A stretch of DNA of 64,000 nucleotides from Basidiobolus meristosporus CBS 931.73 (GCA_002104905.1 MCFE01000277.1:41013-105012), one strand, 5' to 3'. Shown: positions 51,485-60,590, counted from the stretch's first letter. The notes: generated from the sequence alone by a model not told the origin. Program-made: numbers and translations.

Positions 51485-52378
51485 TTATTGCCCAAGTGCA
51501 ATAGTAGCGGTAATGTAGCCAGAGGGGTCGCTAATGGGTTGGAAGATGTTCATGTCCTTGCCTTCGTTGGGAAGGTTGAAGGGCTTCAGGTTGATACTGA
51601 GGTAGTGCTTGTTCGGGAGTGCATAGCTGATCTCGCGAACATCCACGTTCTGACCCAACACCTTCTCACCCATCTGGTACATGGTGGCTTGCACCGAGGC
51701 GGAGTCGTCAGTGGCAAAGGTGCTGAGGGTGATCTCACGAACACTGTTGGCAATCTCGTCGAACGGAATCTCTTCGATCTTGGACTTCTCGAGGTTGTAG
51801 GTCCACTTCGCATCGACACTAGTGGAGAAGATGCGGTCAGTGGCGTCTTGAAGGGTGGTGTACTCGCAGCGGTGGAAGTTGGTGAAGGCGGAACCAGTGG
51901 ACTTCAACACAAGGAGATCCTTGAGGCGAGACTCAATGGACACCTTTCCATCCCGAGAGACTGTCATCTCGACACGTCTAGTCTCATCGCCATCACGGAG
52001 GAAGGAGTGAGGGTGGAGTTGGCCATCGATCTCAACACGGGTCCAGCGGTGTTGGATGAGCTTGATGAAGACATCATCGACGTGGGAGTATCTGCTGATG
52101 AAGTGTTGGCCAATCTCGTAACCAAAGCGCTCGATGGTCTGGACATTCGCAGACTTCTTGGCAAGGACGTAGAGGGTGTTCTTGACAGTGTCAGTTGGGA
52201 CAACAATAGAGTTATCAGCCTCGGTGTAGGAGGTCTCGAACTTGCCATCGAGAAGGACTTGAGCAGTGAGCTCGACAACATCATGCCAGTTATTGGTGTG
52301 GCGGATGACCTTGGTGATGCGAACCTTGGTCTTGCCGTAGGCTTGCTTCTTCAGGTAGGCATTGGAGGTGTTGGTCAT
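51485..52378 (-). CDS. Uricase (urate oxidase), copy 1
   Basis: 297 aa, no intron. It oxidises urate to 5-hydroxyisourate in purine breakdown. Family blocks present are AYGKTKVRITKV, VVPTDTVKNTLYVLAK (catalytic Thr), LLVLKSTGSAFTNFHRCEYTTL, DRIFSTSV and the His-bearing LPNKHYLSINL. The Met at 52378 is used; the frame upstream lies within the 5' leader next to a TATA box. The protein ends YITATIALGQ, without the C-terminal SKL-type tripeptide that sends most fungal uricases to peroxisomes. It is divergent from, and clearly paralogous to, the next gene. Confidence 0.95.
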   Translation of the reverse strand: MTNTSNAYLKKQAYGKTKVRITKVIRHTNNWHDVVELTAQVLLDGKFETSYTEADNSIVVPTDTVKNTLYVLAKKSANVQTIERFGYEIGQHFISRYSHVDDVFIKLIQHRWTRVEIDGQLHPHSFLRDGDETRRVEMTVSRDGKVSIESRLKDLLVLKSTGSAFTNFHRCEYTTLQDATDRIFSTSVDAKWTYNLEKSKIEEIPFDEIANSVREITLSTFATDDSASVQATMYQMGEKVLGQNVDVREISYALPNKHYLSINLKPFNLPNEGKDMNIFQPISDPSGYITATIALGQ

Positions 52379-52436
52379 TTTGTGGATAGGTGTTTGGCTA
52401 ATGCTCTGTGTGAAATAGTGATGAGGGCTTCTCCCG

Positions 52437-52444
52437 ATTATATA
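52437..52444 (-). promoter_or_regulatory. TATA box of uricase copy 1
   Basis: TATATAAT on the minus strand, 58 bp before the ATG at 52378. Confidence 0.65.
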
Positions 52445-52787
52445 GTACATAGTTGGCTTGCATTAACATAGTGCTGGATCGGTTCTCTGGTAGTCTCGGC
52501 CTTTGTTTGCACTTGTCCTCCTATCGTCGAAGGGTAAATCAAGTTGCCACCCAACATAGATATTCTCAAGGATTGAGATCTGCTCCACATCCTTTAATTT
52601 CGCTCCTATCACAGATGAACTGTGTGACAAACTGCCGTGTCACCAGTCCAATAAGTCAAATCTGATCTATTCAGCTGGCATAACTAGCTACTCAGATTTT
52701 GGGAGCTGGACTAAAGGTGACTGGAATATGGTCTTAGCGCCAGTCTGAAGCTATATGTGTGGAGATGTAAGCAAATACCGCTGCTCG
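52445..52787. promoter_or_regulatory. Shared divergent uricase promoter region
   Basis: About 340 bp between the two TATA boxes, and about 460 bp between the ATGs. Bidirectional control of both uricases from here is likely. I see several 'tgatc/gatct' and 'agctg' elements but no site I can name. Confidence 0.4.
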
Positions 52788-52795
52788 TATATAAA
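52788..52795 (+). promoter_or_regulatory. TATA box of uricase copy 2
   Basis: TATATAAA, 47 bp before the ATG at 52842. Confidence 0.7.
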
Positions 52796-52841
52796 GTGGT
52801 ACTAGGTCGTAGATAGTAATAATTATCTACTATCTTACAAA

Positions 52842-53732
52842 ATGTCCGGAGTGGCTGAGCTGAAGCGTCAAGCCTATGGTAAGGCCAAGGTCAGAGTCAC
52901 CAAGGCTATCCGCCACACCGCCCAATATAACGACATTGTCGAGCTCACCTGCCAAGTGCTCCTTGAGGGTGACTTCAAAGAGGCCTACACCAAGGCTGAC
53001 AACAGCATGGTTGTCCCCACTGACACCGTCAAGAATACTTGCTACGTTATTGCCAAGAAGTCCGACCGCGTCCAGACCATCGAGCGCTATGCTTACGAGC
53101 TTGGCAAGCACTTTGTTGACAAGTACTCCCACGTCACCCATGCCAGTGTCCACATTGTCCAACAACGTTGGGCCAGAATCAATGTCAATGGTGAGCCGCA
53201 TCCTCACTCCTTCTACCGTGATGGCAGCGAGACCAGAGAGACCTGGATTACTGTTGCTGCTGACAGAGTGAGCATCAAATCGGGATTGGAAGGGCTTCTT
53301 GTGTTGAAGACCACCGGCTCCTCCTTCACCAACTTCCATCTCTGCGAGAACACCACCCTTCAGGATGCCGATGACCGAATCTTCTCCACCACTGTCAAGG
53401 CCTACTACAACATCGACACCTCAATCGGTGTCGAGAACGTTCCATTTGACCGCATCTTTGAAGGAGTACGCAAGACCACCCTGGATGTGTTCGCTCACGA
53501 TGACTCTGCCTCCGTTCAGGCGACCATTTACCGTATGGCTGAGTTAATCTTGAGGCGGTTCCCTGAAGTCCAGGATGTGTACTACGCACTCCCCAACAGC
53601 CACCACTTTACCACCAACCTTGCCCCCTTCAACCTACCCAATGCTGGCCAGGAGATGTCGATTTTCTCGCCAGTGACTGACTTCTCTGGATACATCACTG
53701 CCACCATTGGCCGTTGTGGTAACAAATTTTAA
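52842..53732 (+). CDS. Uricase (urate oxidase), copy 2
   Basis: 296 aa, no intron. Same family blocks as copy 1: AYGKAKVRVTKA, VVPTDTVKNTCYVIAK, LLVLKTTGSSFTNFHLCENT, DRIFSTTV and LPNSHHFTTNLAPF. It is a head-to-head paralog of copy 1, and many aligned residues differ, so the duplication is not recent. It ends TIGRCGNKF, again without a peroxisomal SKL-type signal. Codon use looks optimised, suggesting strong expression. Confidence 0.95.
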   Translation: MSGVAELKRQAYGKAKVRVTKAIRHTAQYNDIVELTCQVLLEGDFKEAYTKADNSMVVPTDTVKNTCYVIAKKSDRVQTIERYAYELGKHFVDKYSHVTHASVHIVQQRWARINVNGEPHPHSFYRDGSETRETWITVAADRVSIKSGLEGLLVLKTTGSSFTNFHLCENTTLQDADDRIFSTTVKAYYNIDTSIGVENVPFDRIFEGVRKTTLDVFAHDDSASVQATIYRMAELILRRFPEVQDVYYALPNSHHFTTNLAPFNLPNAGQEMSIFSPVTDFSGYITATIGRCGNKF

Positions 53733-54333
53733 TCTACCATCACGTCACTCTGTAAAATTCGTTAAATAAATCTTTTCGAATAAATTCATCACCAACTCTC
53801 ATCAATCATGTTTAAAGCGGTAATCTATTATTGATACAACTGGGTACTTGCTCCCTTTGCGGAACAAATGAACGAGGCTTTGACCAATATTGAAAAATGC
53901 TTTCACTTTGATGAAGCCTTGAAAACGATGAGATTATCAAGTCTTTGCAGTAACAGAAAGTCGCTTTTACCTCTCAAGGTATTGAGCAAAAATAAGGTAA
54001 TCACATGAAACACGATGAATAGTAAAAGGACTTGACCAAACATCGTTGCATTGTTTCCGCAACGAACCGAAGAATTGGCCAAGTATGAAATCACAGCATA
54101 GAAATCATTAGGGCAATGTGGATTATTGGGTGATTCCAGGGCTACACTAACCATACAGGGATGGAGATGATACACAGTGTTTGAAATGCCAAAACAGCCA
54201 CTGGGTTACAGAGGCTCAGTTCTAGGCTGCATAGAAAGTACCAGTCAAACTAATTGCAACATTCCTGCAGCGACTCACAATCAGTACATAAAAAAGTGAT
54301 TGGAACATCCACATCCTCACCAGTCTGCCCTCC
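53733..54333. other. Intergenic spacer
   Basis: 0.6 kb. AATAAA-type signals (taaataaatc, gaataaattc) lie 35-55 bp after the uricase stop. 'tacataaaaaag' at about 54285 may act as a TATA-like element for the next gene. Confidence 0.45.
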
Positions 54334-54867
54334 ATGTCCATCATAAAATCCCTACTGTTGATCAGCGTTGCGATTGCTCTTACACACAATCCTGTTACTA
54401 GTCAGGAAGTTGAAGGTGGTAGCACAGCTGTTGCCAGTCAGGGGACTACTGATGGTGGAGCCGCGGTGCCGGGTCCTGAAGTCATTCGCCTGGAAAAGCG
54501 GTACGGTGGTGGCCCCGCTCTCTTCAGTTCTCATAGCATTGCCGGAAGTGTACCCGTAATTCAAGGCAGTCCTCTGAATCTGGGAAAGAGTAGCAAAGGA
54601 AAGAAACACGGACGCGGGCACGGTCACGGAACTGCTGGAAAACGAGGTCCACGTGGGAGACGTGGAAGACAGGGGAAGCGGGGGAGACAAGGAAAGCGAG
54701 GAAGACCTGGTAGGCCAGGCAGACCAGGTAAATCCGAGATCTATGTTGTAAATCCAGAACCTCCAACAACTCCAGTCCCTGAACCAAAACCTTATTCTGA
54801 TGATGTTCCCCAAGCCATAAACTCTCATACGGATGATAGTGCCTCTCCAGCTGAGCCAAATTACTAG
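54334..54867 (+). CDS. Secreted collagen-like basic protein
   Basis: 177 aa. Residues 1-23 are a signal peptide. A Lys-Arg site (RLEKR-YGGG, residues 49-53) looks like a Kex2 cleavage point that would release a pro-segment. A run of about eleven Gly-X-Y triplets then begins with GKRGPRGRRGRQGKRG and ends GRPGRPGRPGKS. X and Y are almost all Arg, Lys, Gln or Pro, so the tract is collagen-like and very basic. The tail is Pro-rich, then acidic. No known family is recognised. The antisense open frames over this gene are shadows of its Gly-rich codons. It could form a triple helix or bind polyanions; both are inference. Confidence 0.75.
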   Translation: MSIIKSLLLISVAIALTHNPVTSQEVEGGSTAVASQGTTDGGAAVPGPEVIRLEKRYGGGPALFSSHSIAGSVPVIQGSPLNLGKSSKGKKHGRGHGHGTAGKRGPRGRRGRQGKRGRQGKRGRPGRPGRPGKSEIYVVNPEPPTTPVPEPKPYSDDVPQAINSHTDDSASPAEPNY

Positions 54868-55668
54868 TTGCTGGAATAATAAAGAACTGAGGGATTGATA
54901 GAAATACATTATAATTGTTATGAACAGTACATCTATTCGATAATATAATCATTTGCCACGATAGTGGTCAAAGGTGTTGTTTATCTAAAACATTTCCGAA
55001 TTGAATTCTCTTTCTCAATGCCACACAATAAGACTTGACATGCATAAATGAACAGGCATTGAGTTGTGGTTGAAAGTGTTTGTCTCAGCTCATTGCATCA
55101 AGATACTTTGCCTATACGTACCTGACTAGTGATGATACCCGTAGAGGTGGTTCTGGAATCATCGGAGCTAGCATGCATTAATAATGGAAATGAAACGGTT
55201 CTGGATACGGAAAGGAGGTAATGGTTAGGATGCTACTGATTCTGACAGTGGTTTAAGTGGTCAAGAGCTTGTGCAGAAGCGGAGGCCCGTACAATTTTTG
55301 GACTACATTATAAAATCATCTATACATACAAATAAAATCCAGTTCCAATTCATTTCAGATCCTGAACAGCCAGCAATATACACGTAAAATATTTTGCTCT
55401 GCTTTCTTGATATGATGTACCACTTATCGAGTGCGGGGTAAACCATATAATGGCAAATATGGGGAAAAAGGCGTTGTTTACTCAATTCACAAGGCAGGGG
55501 GTGAACTACCAATCGCCATTTTTGGCTAAATTTGGGTTGATTCTGATAGTTAACACACTGAACTGTATCTTGGCTTAATGAGACAGAGCAGGAAAAGGAA
55601 AGAGGCACTTATTTACATACGGGATACCCCATGTTTCGCTGGCCCATAAAGGGAAAGCTGTAGGTTGG
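54868..55668. other. Intergenic spacer
   Basis: 0.8 kb between two plus-strand secreted-protein genes. No gene recognised. Confidence 0.4.
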
Positions 55669-55676
55669 TATAAATA
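55669..55676 (+). promoter_or_regulatory. TATA box of the Gly/Asn-rich repeat gene
   Basis: TATAAATA, about 60 bp before the chosen ATG at 55737. A good consensus box. Confidence 0.7.
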
Positions 55677-55736
55677 GAGGCTCTAGTGAGATATATCAGG
55701 GCATCCACTAAGTGCTATATCTCTTTTTATAATAGA

Positions 55737-56894
55737 ATGCAATTCTCCGCTCCTAGAATCTTGTGCTTCCTCTCTGGTTTGGCAGCAATCAACGCTGCAG
55801 CTTTCGATCGGAGATTGCAAGCTAGAAGCGGTGGGGCCTATGATGTGACGGATGTATTTGGTGGAGGTAATGGTGGAAATGGTGGTAACGGTGCTGGTGC
55901 TTACGACTCTGGCAATGATGGTAATGAAAACGGCGGTAATGACAACGGCGGTAACGGTGCTGGTGCTTATGACTCTGGAAACGGCAATGGTGGTACTGGA
56001 GGAAACGGAAATGGCGGCAACAGAAACGGCGGTAATGGAGATAGTAATAGAAATGGAGGTAGCGGAGCCGGTGCTTATGACTCTGGCAGTGGAGGTAGTA
56101 ATGGAAACGGCGGTAACGGTAACGGCAACGAAGGTAATCGAGATGATAATAGCGGTAACGGTAACGGTGCTGGCGCTTACGACTCTGGAAACGGCAATAG
56201 TGGTAATGGAAGTGGAGGCCATGAAGACGGCAATAGAAACGGTGGAAACGGAATCGGTGGTAATGGAAATGGAGGTAACGGGGCCGGCGCCTATGACTCT
56301 GGAAATGGAGACAACGGAGATGGAAATAGCGGCAGTAGCAACGGTGGCAACGGGAATGGAGGGAACGGAGCTGGTATTTATGACTCTGAAAATGGAGGAA
56401 GCGGAAACGGCAGTAACGGCAACGGAGTCCATGGAGATGGTAATGGAAACGATGGCAACGAAGCCAGTGCCTATGGCTCTGGAAATGGTGGAAACGAAAA
56501 CGGCGGTAACGGCAACGGAGGTAATGGAGATGGTAATGGTAATGGTGCTGACACTTATGACTCTGGTAACGGAAACGGTGGTAATGGAAATGGTAATGGT
56601 GGTAGCGGGGAAGGTAACATTGGCAAAGTAGATAGTGATAGCCGTAATGGAAACGGTAGCAACGGTGCTGGCGCTTACGACTCCGGAAACGGCAACGCTG
56701 GTAATAAAAACAGAGGCAATGATGATGGCAATGAAACCGGTGGAAATGGAACAGGTGCTTATGACTCTGGAAACGGAAACGGTGGTAACGGCAACGGGGG
56801 TAATGGAGATGGCAGTGGAAACGGTGCTAGTGCTAATGACTCGGGAAACAATGGTGGTAATGGCACCGGGAATGGTAATGACAATTATCAGTAA
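55737..56894 (+). CDS. Secreted Gly/Asn-rich repeat protein
   Basis: 385 aa, single exon. A signal peptide covers about residues 1-21 (MQFSAPRILCFLSGLAAINA). A dibasic RR site and 'LQARSGG' precede the repeats. The rest is Gly and Asn with eleven spaced copies of a GAGAYDSGNG-type motif, variants being GAGIYDSENG, EASAYGSGNG, GADTYDSGNG and GASANDSGNN. Spacers are GN, GGN and GNE runs of varied length. There are no cysteines and no globular domain. The frame opens at 55686, but the Met at 55737 begins the signal peptide and sits at the usual distance from the TATA box. It is probably an extracellular or wall structural protein; Tyr and Asp in each motif suggest cross-linking or metal contact (inference). 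Confidence 0.8.
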   Translation: MQFSAPRILCFLSGLAAINAAAFDRRLQARSGGAYDVTDVFGGGNGGNGGNGAGAYDSGNDGNENGGNDNGGNGAGAYDSGNGNGGTGGNGNGGNRNGGNGDSNRNGGSGAGAYDSGSGGSNGNGGNGNGNEGNRDDNSGNGNGAGAYDSGNGNSGNGSGGHEDGNRNGGNGIGGNGNGGNGAGAYDSGNGDNGDGNSGSSNGGNGNGGNGAGIYDSENGGSGNGSNGNGVHGDGNGNDGNEASAYGSGNGGNENGGNGNGGNGDGNGNGADTYDSGNGNGGNGNGNGGSGEGNIGKVDSDSRNGNGSNGAGAYDSGNGNAGNKNRGNDDGNETGGNGTGAYDSGNGNGGNGNGGNGDGSGNGASANDSGNNGGNGTGNGNDNYQ

Positions 56895-57049
56895 CACATG
56901 GAATTATAGTAGAATGATAATGTATTTATAATCTATATCACTCATAAATAAAATTGCTTAATCGATATCACTTCTCTATATACAATATAAATGTCTCGTG
57001 GGTTCGACCCCAACCTCTGGGTTGCAAATATTTTATCATATGCAATCTG

Positions 57050-58070
57050 TTAGGGGGGGGGGAGACAGTCACCAACAGGTGAAATCTTTATTTCAGTTGA
57101 AACAAAGAAGTCAGCGCTACTGTTGTAGCTTTGATACAAGAGTGTGTAGCTGAGGGGAATTCGTAGGTAAGTTGATAAGAAGTGATGATAGCTCTTCAGT
57201 GCTCAAGACACTGTTCAGTGGGAAGGGAGGTAGCAAGAGGGGTAAGAATGATTTGTGGACAACATTAGTGAGGGGAATATGATAAGGATTGATGTTCATC
57301 ATAAAGGGAGTGTGCTGCTTCAGATATTGCTGCCAAAGGTCTGTCAAGTACTTCAGGTAGGCCAGCTTGGGTTTTTCTGACTGCAGAATATAGTGAGCAA
57401 ACTTCTTGACTTCAGGATCTCCAAGTATAGTTCTCCAGCAGGAGCCAGATGTAGTGTGGTGTGTTCTGTTCCAGGCCTTGATTAGTGGGTTGTTGCAGTG
57501 GTGAAGTCTGAGATATAATCTGTTTCTATGGTAAAGTAGTCTGATCTTATAAGGCATAAACCCAAAAGCCCCAAGAATAGCATGTCTGTAGGGGCATTCA
57601 GGTAGTTGAGGCACCAGGGATGTAATGCACCAGACTGCAAACTTGTCAAGCTTAGTGCAGTCTCTAGAAGTAAGAGAGAGAAGTGGTAAGCCAAATTCCA
57701 GGACAGGGAAGACAAACTGCTTGAGTAGAAGGAGGCAGCTGGGAGCTGAAGTTGTAGGAGGAGTTACAGCTAGTAGCTTATGGAGTGCCTGTCTTGCCAG
57801 AATAATTCTCTTCTTCAGGTGTGCTCCAGAGTCTAGTCCAGTAGGAAGGAAAGGAAAGCCAAGATATGCAGCTGAAACCTGAGCAGGCAGAGTGTAGTTC
57901 CCTAAGTTGATAGGACAACCCAAAGGTACTGTCTTTGCCATGGAAAGCTGGAGAATATTTTTCTGCAGATACTGGTGGATGGTCTGGGAGTCTTGTTGCA
58001 TGTTGGAGGAGGATTTTCTGATGTCATCAGCAAAAAGAGTAGCCGGGCAGTCAGCTGAGAGTCTTGGGAA
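57050..58070 (-). mobile_element. LINE copy A, 5' truncated, telomere-type 3' end
   Basis: Minus-strand non-LTR retrotransposon. Its 3' end, at the left, has AATAAA, then hairpin TCACC-N4-GGTGA (57069-57082), then a C-tract of ten (57053-57062) ending CTAA. The 3' UTR is only about 65 nt. The 5' side stops at 58070, where the Copia LTR begins, in the middle of the reverse transcriptase palm. It is near-identical to copy B. Confidence 0.88.
57117..58070 (-). pseudogene. LINE ORF2 fragment (reverse transcriptase, copy A)
   Basis: Open to the LTR junction. It starts within the palm (LSADCPATLFADDIRK, containing the FADD form of the RT active-site YADD box) and runs through thumb and C-terminal region to the stop at 57117. 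The endonuclease domain and most of the RT are missing. No frameshift was seen in what remains, so the insertion is young. Confidence 0.85.
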
Positions 58071-58402
58071 TGTTGTAAGAGTCTTGGAGATATTGGAAGT
58101 GATTGGGAGAACTAGTAGATTATGTGATTTTCACTTAATGATTTATTGAATGTAAAAGTAGTATTTATACCTTTACATGGTCTTGGCATTACAAACACCT
58201 AGAATAGGTCAAGGAAGGTCCCAAGAACATGTGTGCAAAGTTTGGGGCTGTTTGGACAACTAATCTAATATTCATGTTCTGGGTAAATATTCCAGGTAAA
58301 TCCCAACAAGGATTTTGGTCAGTATTCTCTAGGATTTGAAGGTAATGATCTAAGTGACTAAGTTGGGTGAGTATTTAGGTGTAAGTACAAATTTTTACAA
58401 CA
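58071..58402 (-). mobile_element. Copia LTR with TGTTGTAA/TTACAACA termini
   Basis: 332 bp with perfect 8-bp inverted ends, TGTTGTAA (58071-58078) and TTACAACA (58395-58402). The sequence to its right, read on the minus strand, is a polypurine tract (AGTGGGAG) directly before the LTR, so this is the 3' LTR of a minus-strand element. It interrupts or abuts LINE copy A. Two older copies lie at 1610-1939 and 3356-3700. Confidence 0.85.
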
Positions 58403-58470
58403 CTCCCACTGAGCTAAATGTTCATACTGACTAGTCCCAACTTTGACCTAAAATATTTGAACTTGTCTCT
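58403..58470 (-). pseudogene. C-terminal tail of Copia Pol
   Basis: The minus strand reads KFKYFRSKLGLVSMNI then a stop at 58416-58414. This matches the usual end of Copia RNase H/Pol (FxxxRxKLGL...). Two nucleotides after the stop the sequence continues into the polypurine tract and LTR. The rest of the Copia element is replaced by LINE sequence from 58471. Confidence 0.75.
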
Positions 58471-58740
58471 TAGGGGGGATGCTAATCACCACAGGGTGAA
58501 ATCTTTATTCAAATTGTAAATAAAGAAGCCAAGTTTGAGTATGTATATCTGAAATGCAGTTAGCCTACAAGATAAACTTGGACTTTGCTGTATCCCAAAT
58601 ATCCTCAATATCAAAATTTAGAGGAGAATGTAGCAAAACTGCTTGTTCACTTTAGTATTTCTTGAGGAAGTTTGTGACTTGAAGGGAAGGAGAGTTTTTC
58701 AACAAGCTGGTACACCTTTTGAGGAGTTCTTTTTCCAGAG
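58471..58740 (-). mobile_element. LINE fragment C (third 3'-end family)
   Basis: 3' end of another minus-strand LINE, inserted in the Copia body. Hairpin TCACC-ACAG-GGTGA at 58486-58499 (plus strand), a C-tract ending CCCCCCTAA (minus), and an AATAAA-type signal. About 270 bp remain. A short minus-strand coding remnant (VYQLVEKLSFPSSHKLPQEI) is visible. Confidence 0.7.
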
Positions 58741-58781
58741 AGGGTTAGGGGGAGGAAAGTCACCAAGTGGTGAAATCTCCA
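58741..58781 (-). mobile_element. Minimal LINE 3' end (about 40 bp)
   Basis: Only the terminal hairpin (TCACC-AAGT-GGTGA, 58760-58773 on plus), the C-tract and one telomere-type GGGTTAGGGGG unit remain. It sits between LINE fragment C and LINE copy B. An extreme 5' truncation. Confidence 0.65.
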
Positions 58782-60557
58782 GGGGGGAGACAGTCACCAA
58801 CAGGTGCAATCTTTATTTCAGTAGAAACAAAGAAGCCAGCGCTACTGTTGTAGCTTTGATACAAGAGTGTGTAGCTGAGGGGAATTTGTAGGTAAGTTAA
58901 TAAGAAGTGATGATAGCTCTTCAGTGCTCAAGACACTGTTCAGTGGGAAGGGGGGTAGCAAGAGAGGTAAGAATGACTTGTGAACAACATTAATGAGGGG
59001 AATGTGATAAGGATTGATATTCATCATAAAGGGAGTGTGCTGCTGCAGATATTGCTGCCAAAGGTCTGTCAAGTACTTCAGGTAGGCCAGCTTGGGTTTT
59101 TCTGACTGCAGAATATAGTGAACAACCTTCTTGACTTCAGGATCTCCAAGTATAGTTCTCCAGCAGGAGCCAGGTGTTGTGTGGTGTGTTCTCTTCCAGG
59201 CCTTAATCAGTGGGTTGTTGCAGTTGTGAAGTCTGAGGTATAATCTGGTTCTAAGGTAGAGAAGTCTGATCCTATAGGGCATAAACCCAAAAGCACCAAG
59301 AATAGCATGTCTGTAGGGGCATTCAGGCAAATGAGGTACCAAGGAGGTAATGCACCATACTGCAAACTTGTCAAGCTTAGTGCAGTCTCTAGAAGTAAGA
59401 GAGAGAAGTGGTAAGCCAAATTCCAGGACAGGGAAGACAAACTGCTTGAGTAGAAGGAGGCAGCTGGGAGCTGAAGTTGTAGGGGGAGTAACAGCCTGTA
59501 GCTTGTGGAGTGCCTGTCTTGCCAGGATAATTCTCTTCTTCAGGTGTGCTCCAGAGTCTAGTCCAGTAGGAAGGAAAGGAAAGCCAAGATATGTAGCAGA
59601 AACCTGAGCAGGTAGAGTGGAGTTCTCCAAGTTGATGGGAGAGCCCAAAGGTGCTGTCTTTGCAATGGAAAGCTGGAGATTATTCTTCTGCAGATACTGG
59701 TGGATGGTCTGGGAGTCTTGTTGCACATTGGAGGAGGATATTCTGATGTCATCAGCAAAGAGAGTAACCAGGCAGTCAGCTGAGAGTCTTGGGAAATCAT
59801 TCAGGAAGATGGCAAACAGTATAGGACCAAGCACAGAGCCTTGAACCACTCCATTAGGAACTGAGAACACAGCTGATTGCTCACTTGGGTGCCGAATTCT
59901 TGCTTGTGGATCCAGAAACAGAGACCTGACAAGGAGGGTGAGAGAGGTACTGGAGAAGCATTGCAACTTGGACCAAAGCAGATTTCTGTCAACTGAATCA
60001 AAGGCCTTAGTAATATCAAACAGAACAGAGGGATACTTGCACTGGAGAGAGTGATCTTGGCTAAGTATGACTGCATATTCCAAGGAGAGGCCAGGAACAA
60101 AGCCAAACTGTGCAGGATGAAACTTGAGGGAGTCAGAGTACAGCTCCTGAGCAAGCAGAAGCTCAAACACCTTTCTGCAGGTGGGCAGCAGAGATATTGG
60201 CCTGTAGGAGCTAGGATCCAGGTGCTTTCCTTTACCCTTGTACAGCGGCAGAACATTTGCAAAGGACCATTCCTCAGGAGTAGAAAGCTGGGCTGAACAT
60301 TGCTGAAACAGTGGAAGCAGAAGTGCAGACATGGCCTTGGTACTAGTCTTCAGAAGCTCATAGGAGATTGTGTCCACACCTGGAGCAGTAGAGTTGGGAA
60401 GCCTCTTGAGCACATTATGGATTCTCCCTTGATCAAGTGCAAGTGGGATGGGCAGAGTCTTGAAGTCAGGATGAAAGCCAGGAGTTGAGTACTGCTTTGT
60501 AGAGAAGAAGATGTTAGCCAGCTGTTCTGTTGAAGGTAACTTCCTGGAAGAGGGCCT
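58782..60557 (-). mobile_element. LINE copy B, 5' truncated
   Basis: 1.8-kb minus-strand LINE. Its 3' end has AATAAAGATT, then the hairpin (TCACC-AACA-GGTGC on plus, 58794-58807; one stem mismatch) and a CCCCCCT tract. The 5' edge at 60557 abuts another element's CCCCCCTAA end. Copies A and B are close to identical over the shared part. Confidence 0.88.
58842..60557 (-). pseudogene. LINE ORF2 with reverse transcriptase, lacking endonuclease
   Basis: About 570 codons open with no stop. RT blocks occur in order: STAPGVDTISYELLK, YKGKGKHLDPSSYRPISLL, LFDITKAFDSVDRN, NGVVQGSVLGPILFAIFLND and TLFADDIRISSS. The C-terminal region follows to the stop at 58842. The N-terminal endonuclease is missing through 5' truncation. 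The first codons of the longer open frame (up to 60623) are read-through of the 3' ends of neighbouring elements, not part of this protein. Confidence 0.88.
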
Positions 60558-60590
60558 TAGGGGGGAGACAGTCACCAACAGGTGAAATCT
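60558..60590 (-). mobile_element. Minimal LINE 3' end (about 33 bp)
   Basis: Hairpin TCACC-AACA-GGTGA (60572-60585 on plus) with a six-C tract and TAA. It abuts LINE B on one side and telomere-type repeats on the other. Confidence 0.65.

Noticed and set aside
51488..52471. 327-codon plus-strand open frame over uricase 1
   Set aside because: Shadow of a codon-biased gene; uricase motifs are only in the minus frame. The same holds for the minus-strand frames over uricase 2 and b5 reductase.
55683..56897. 404-codon minus-strand open frame rich in Val, Ile, Ser and Thr
   Set aside because: Exact antisense of the Gly/Asn-rich repeat gene. GGN/AAY codons give no stops on the other strand. The plus frame has the signal peptide and TATA box.
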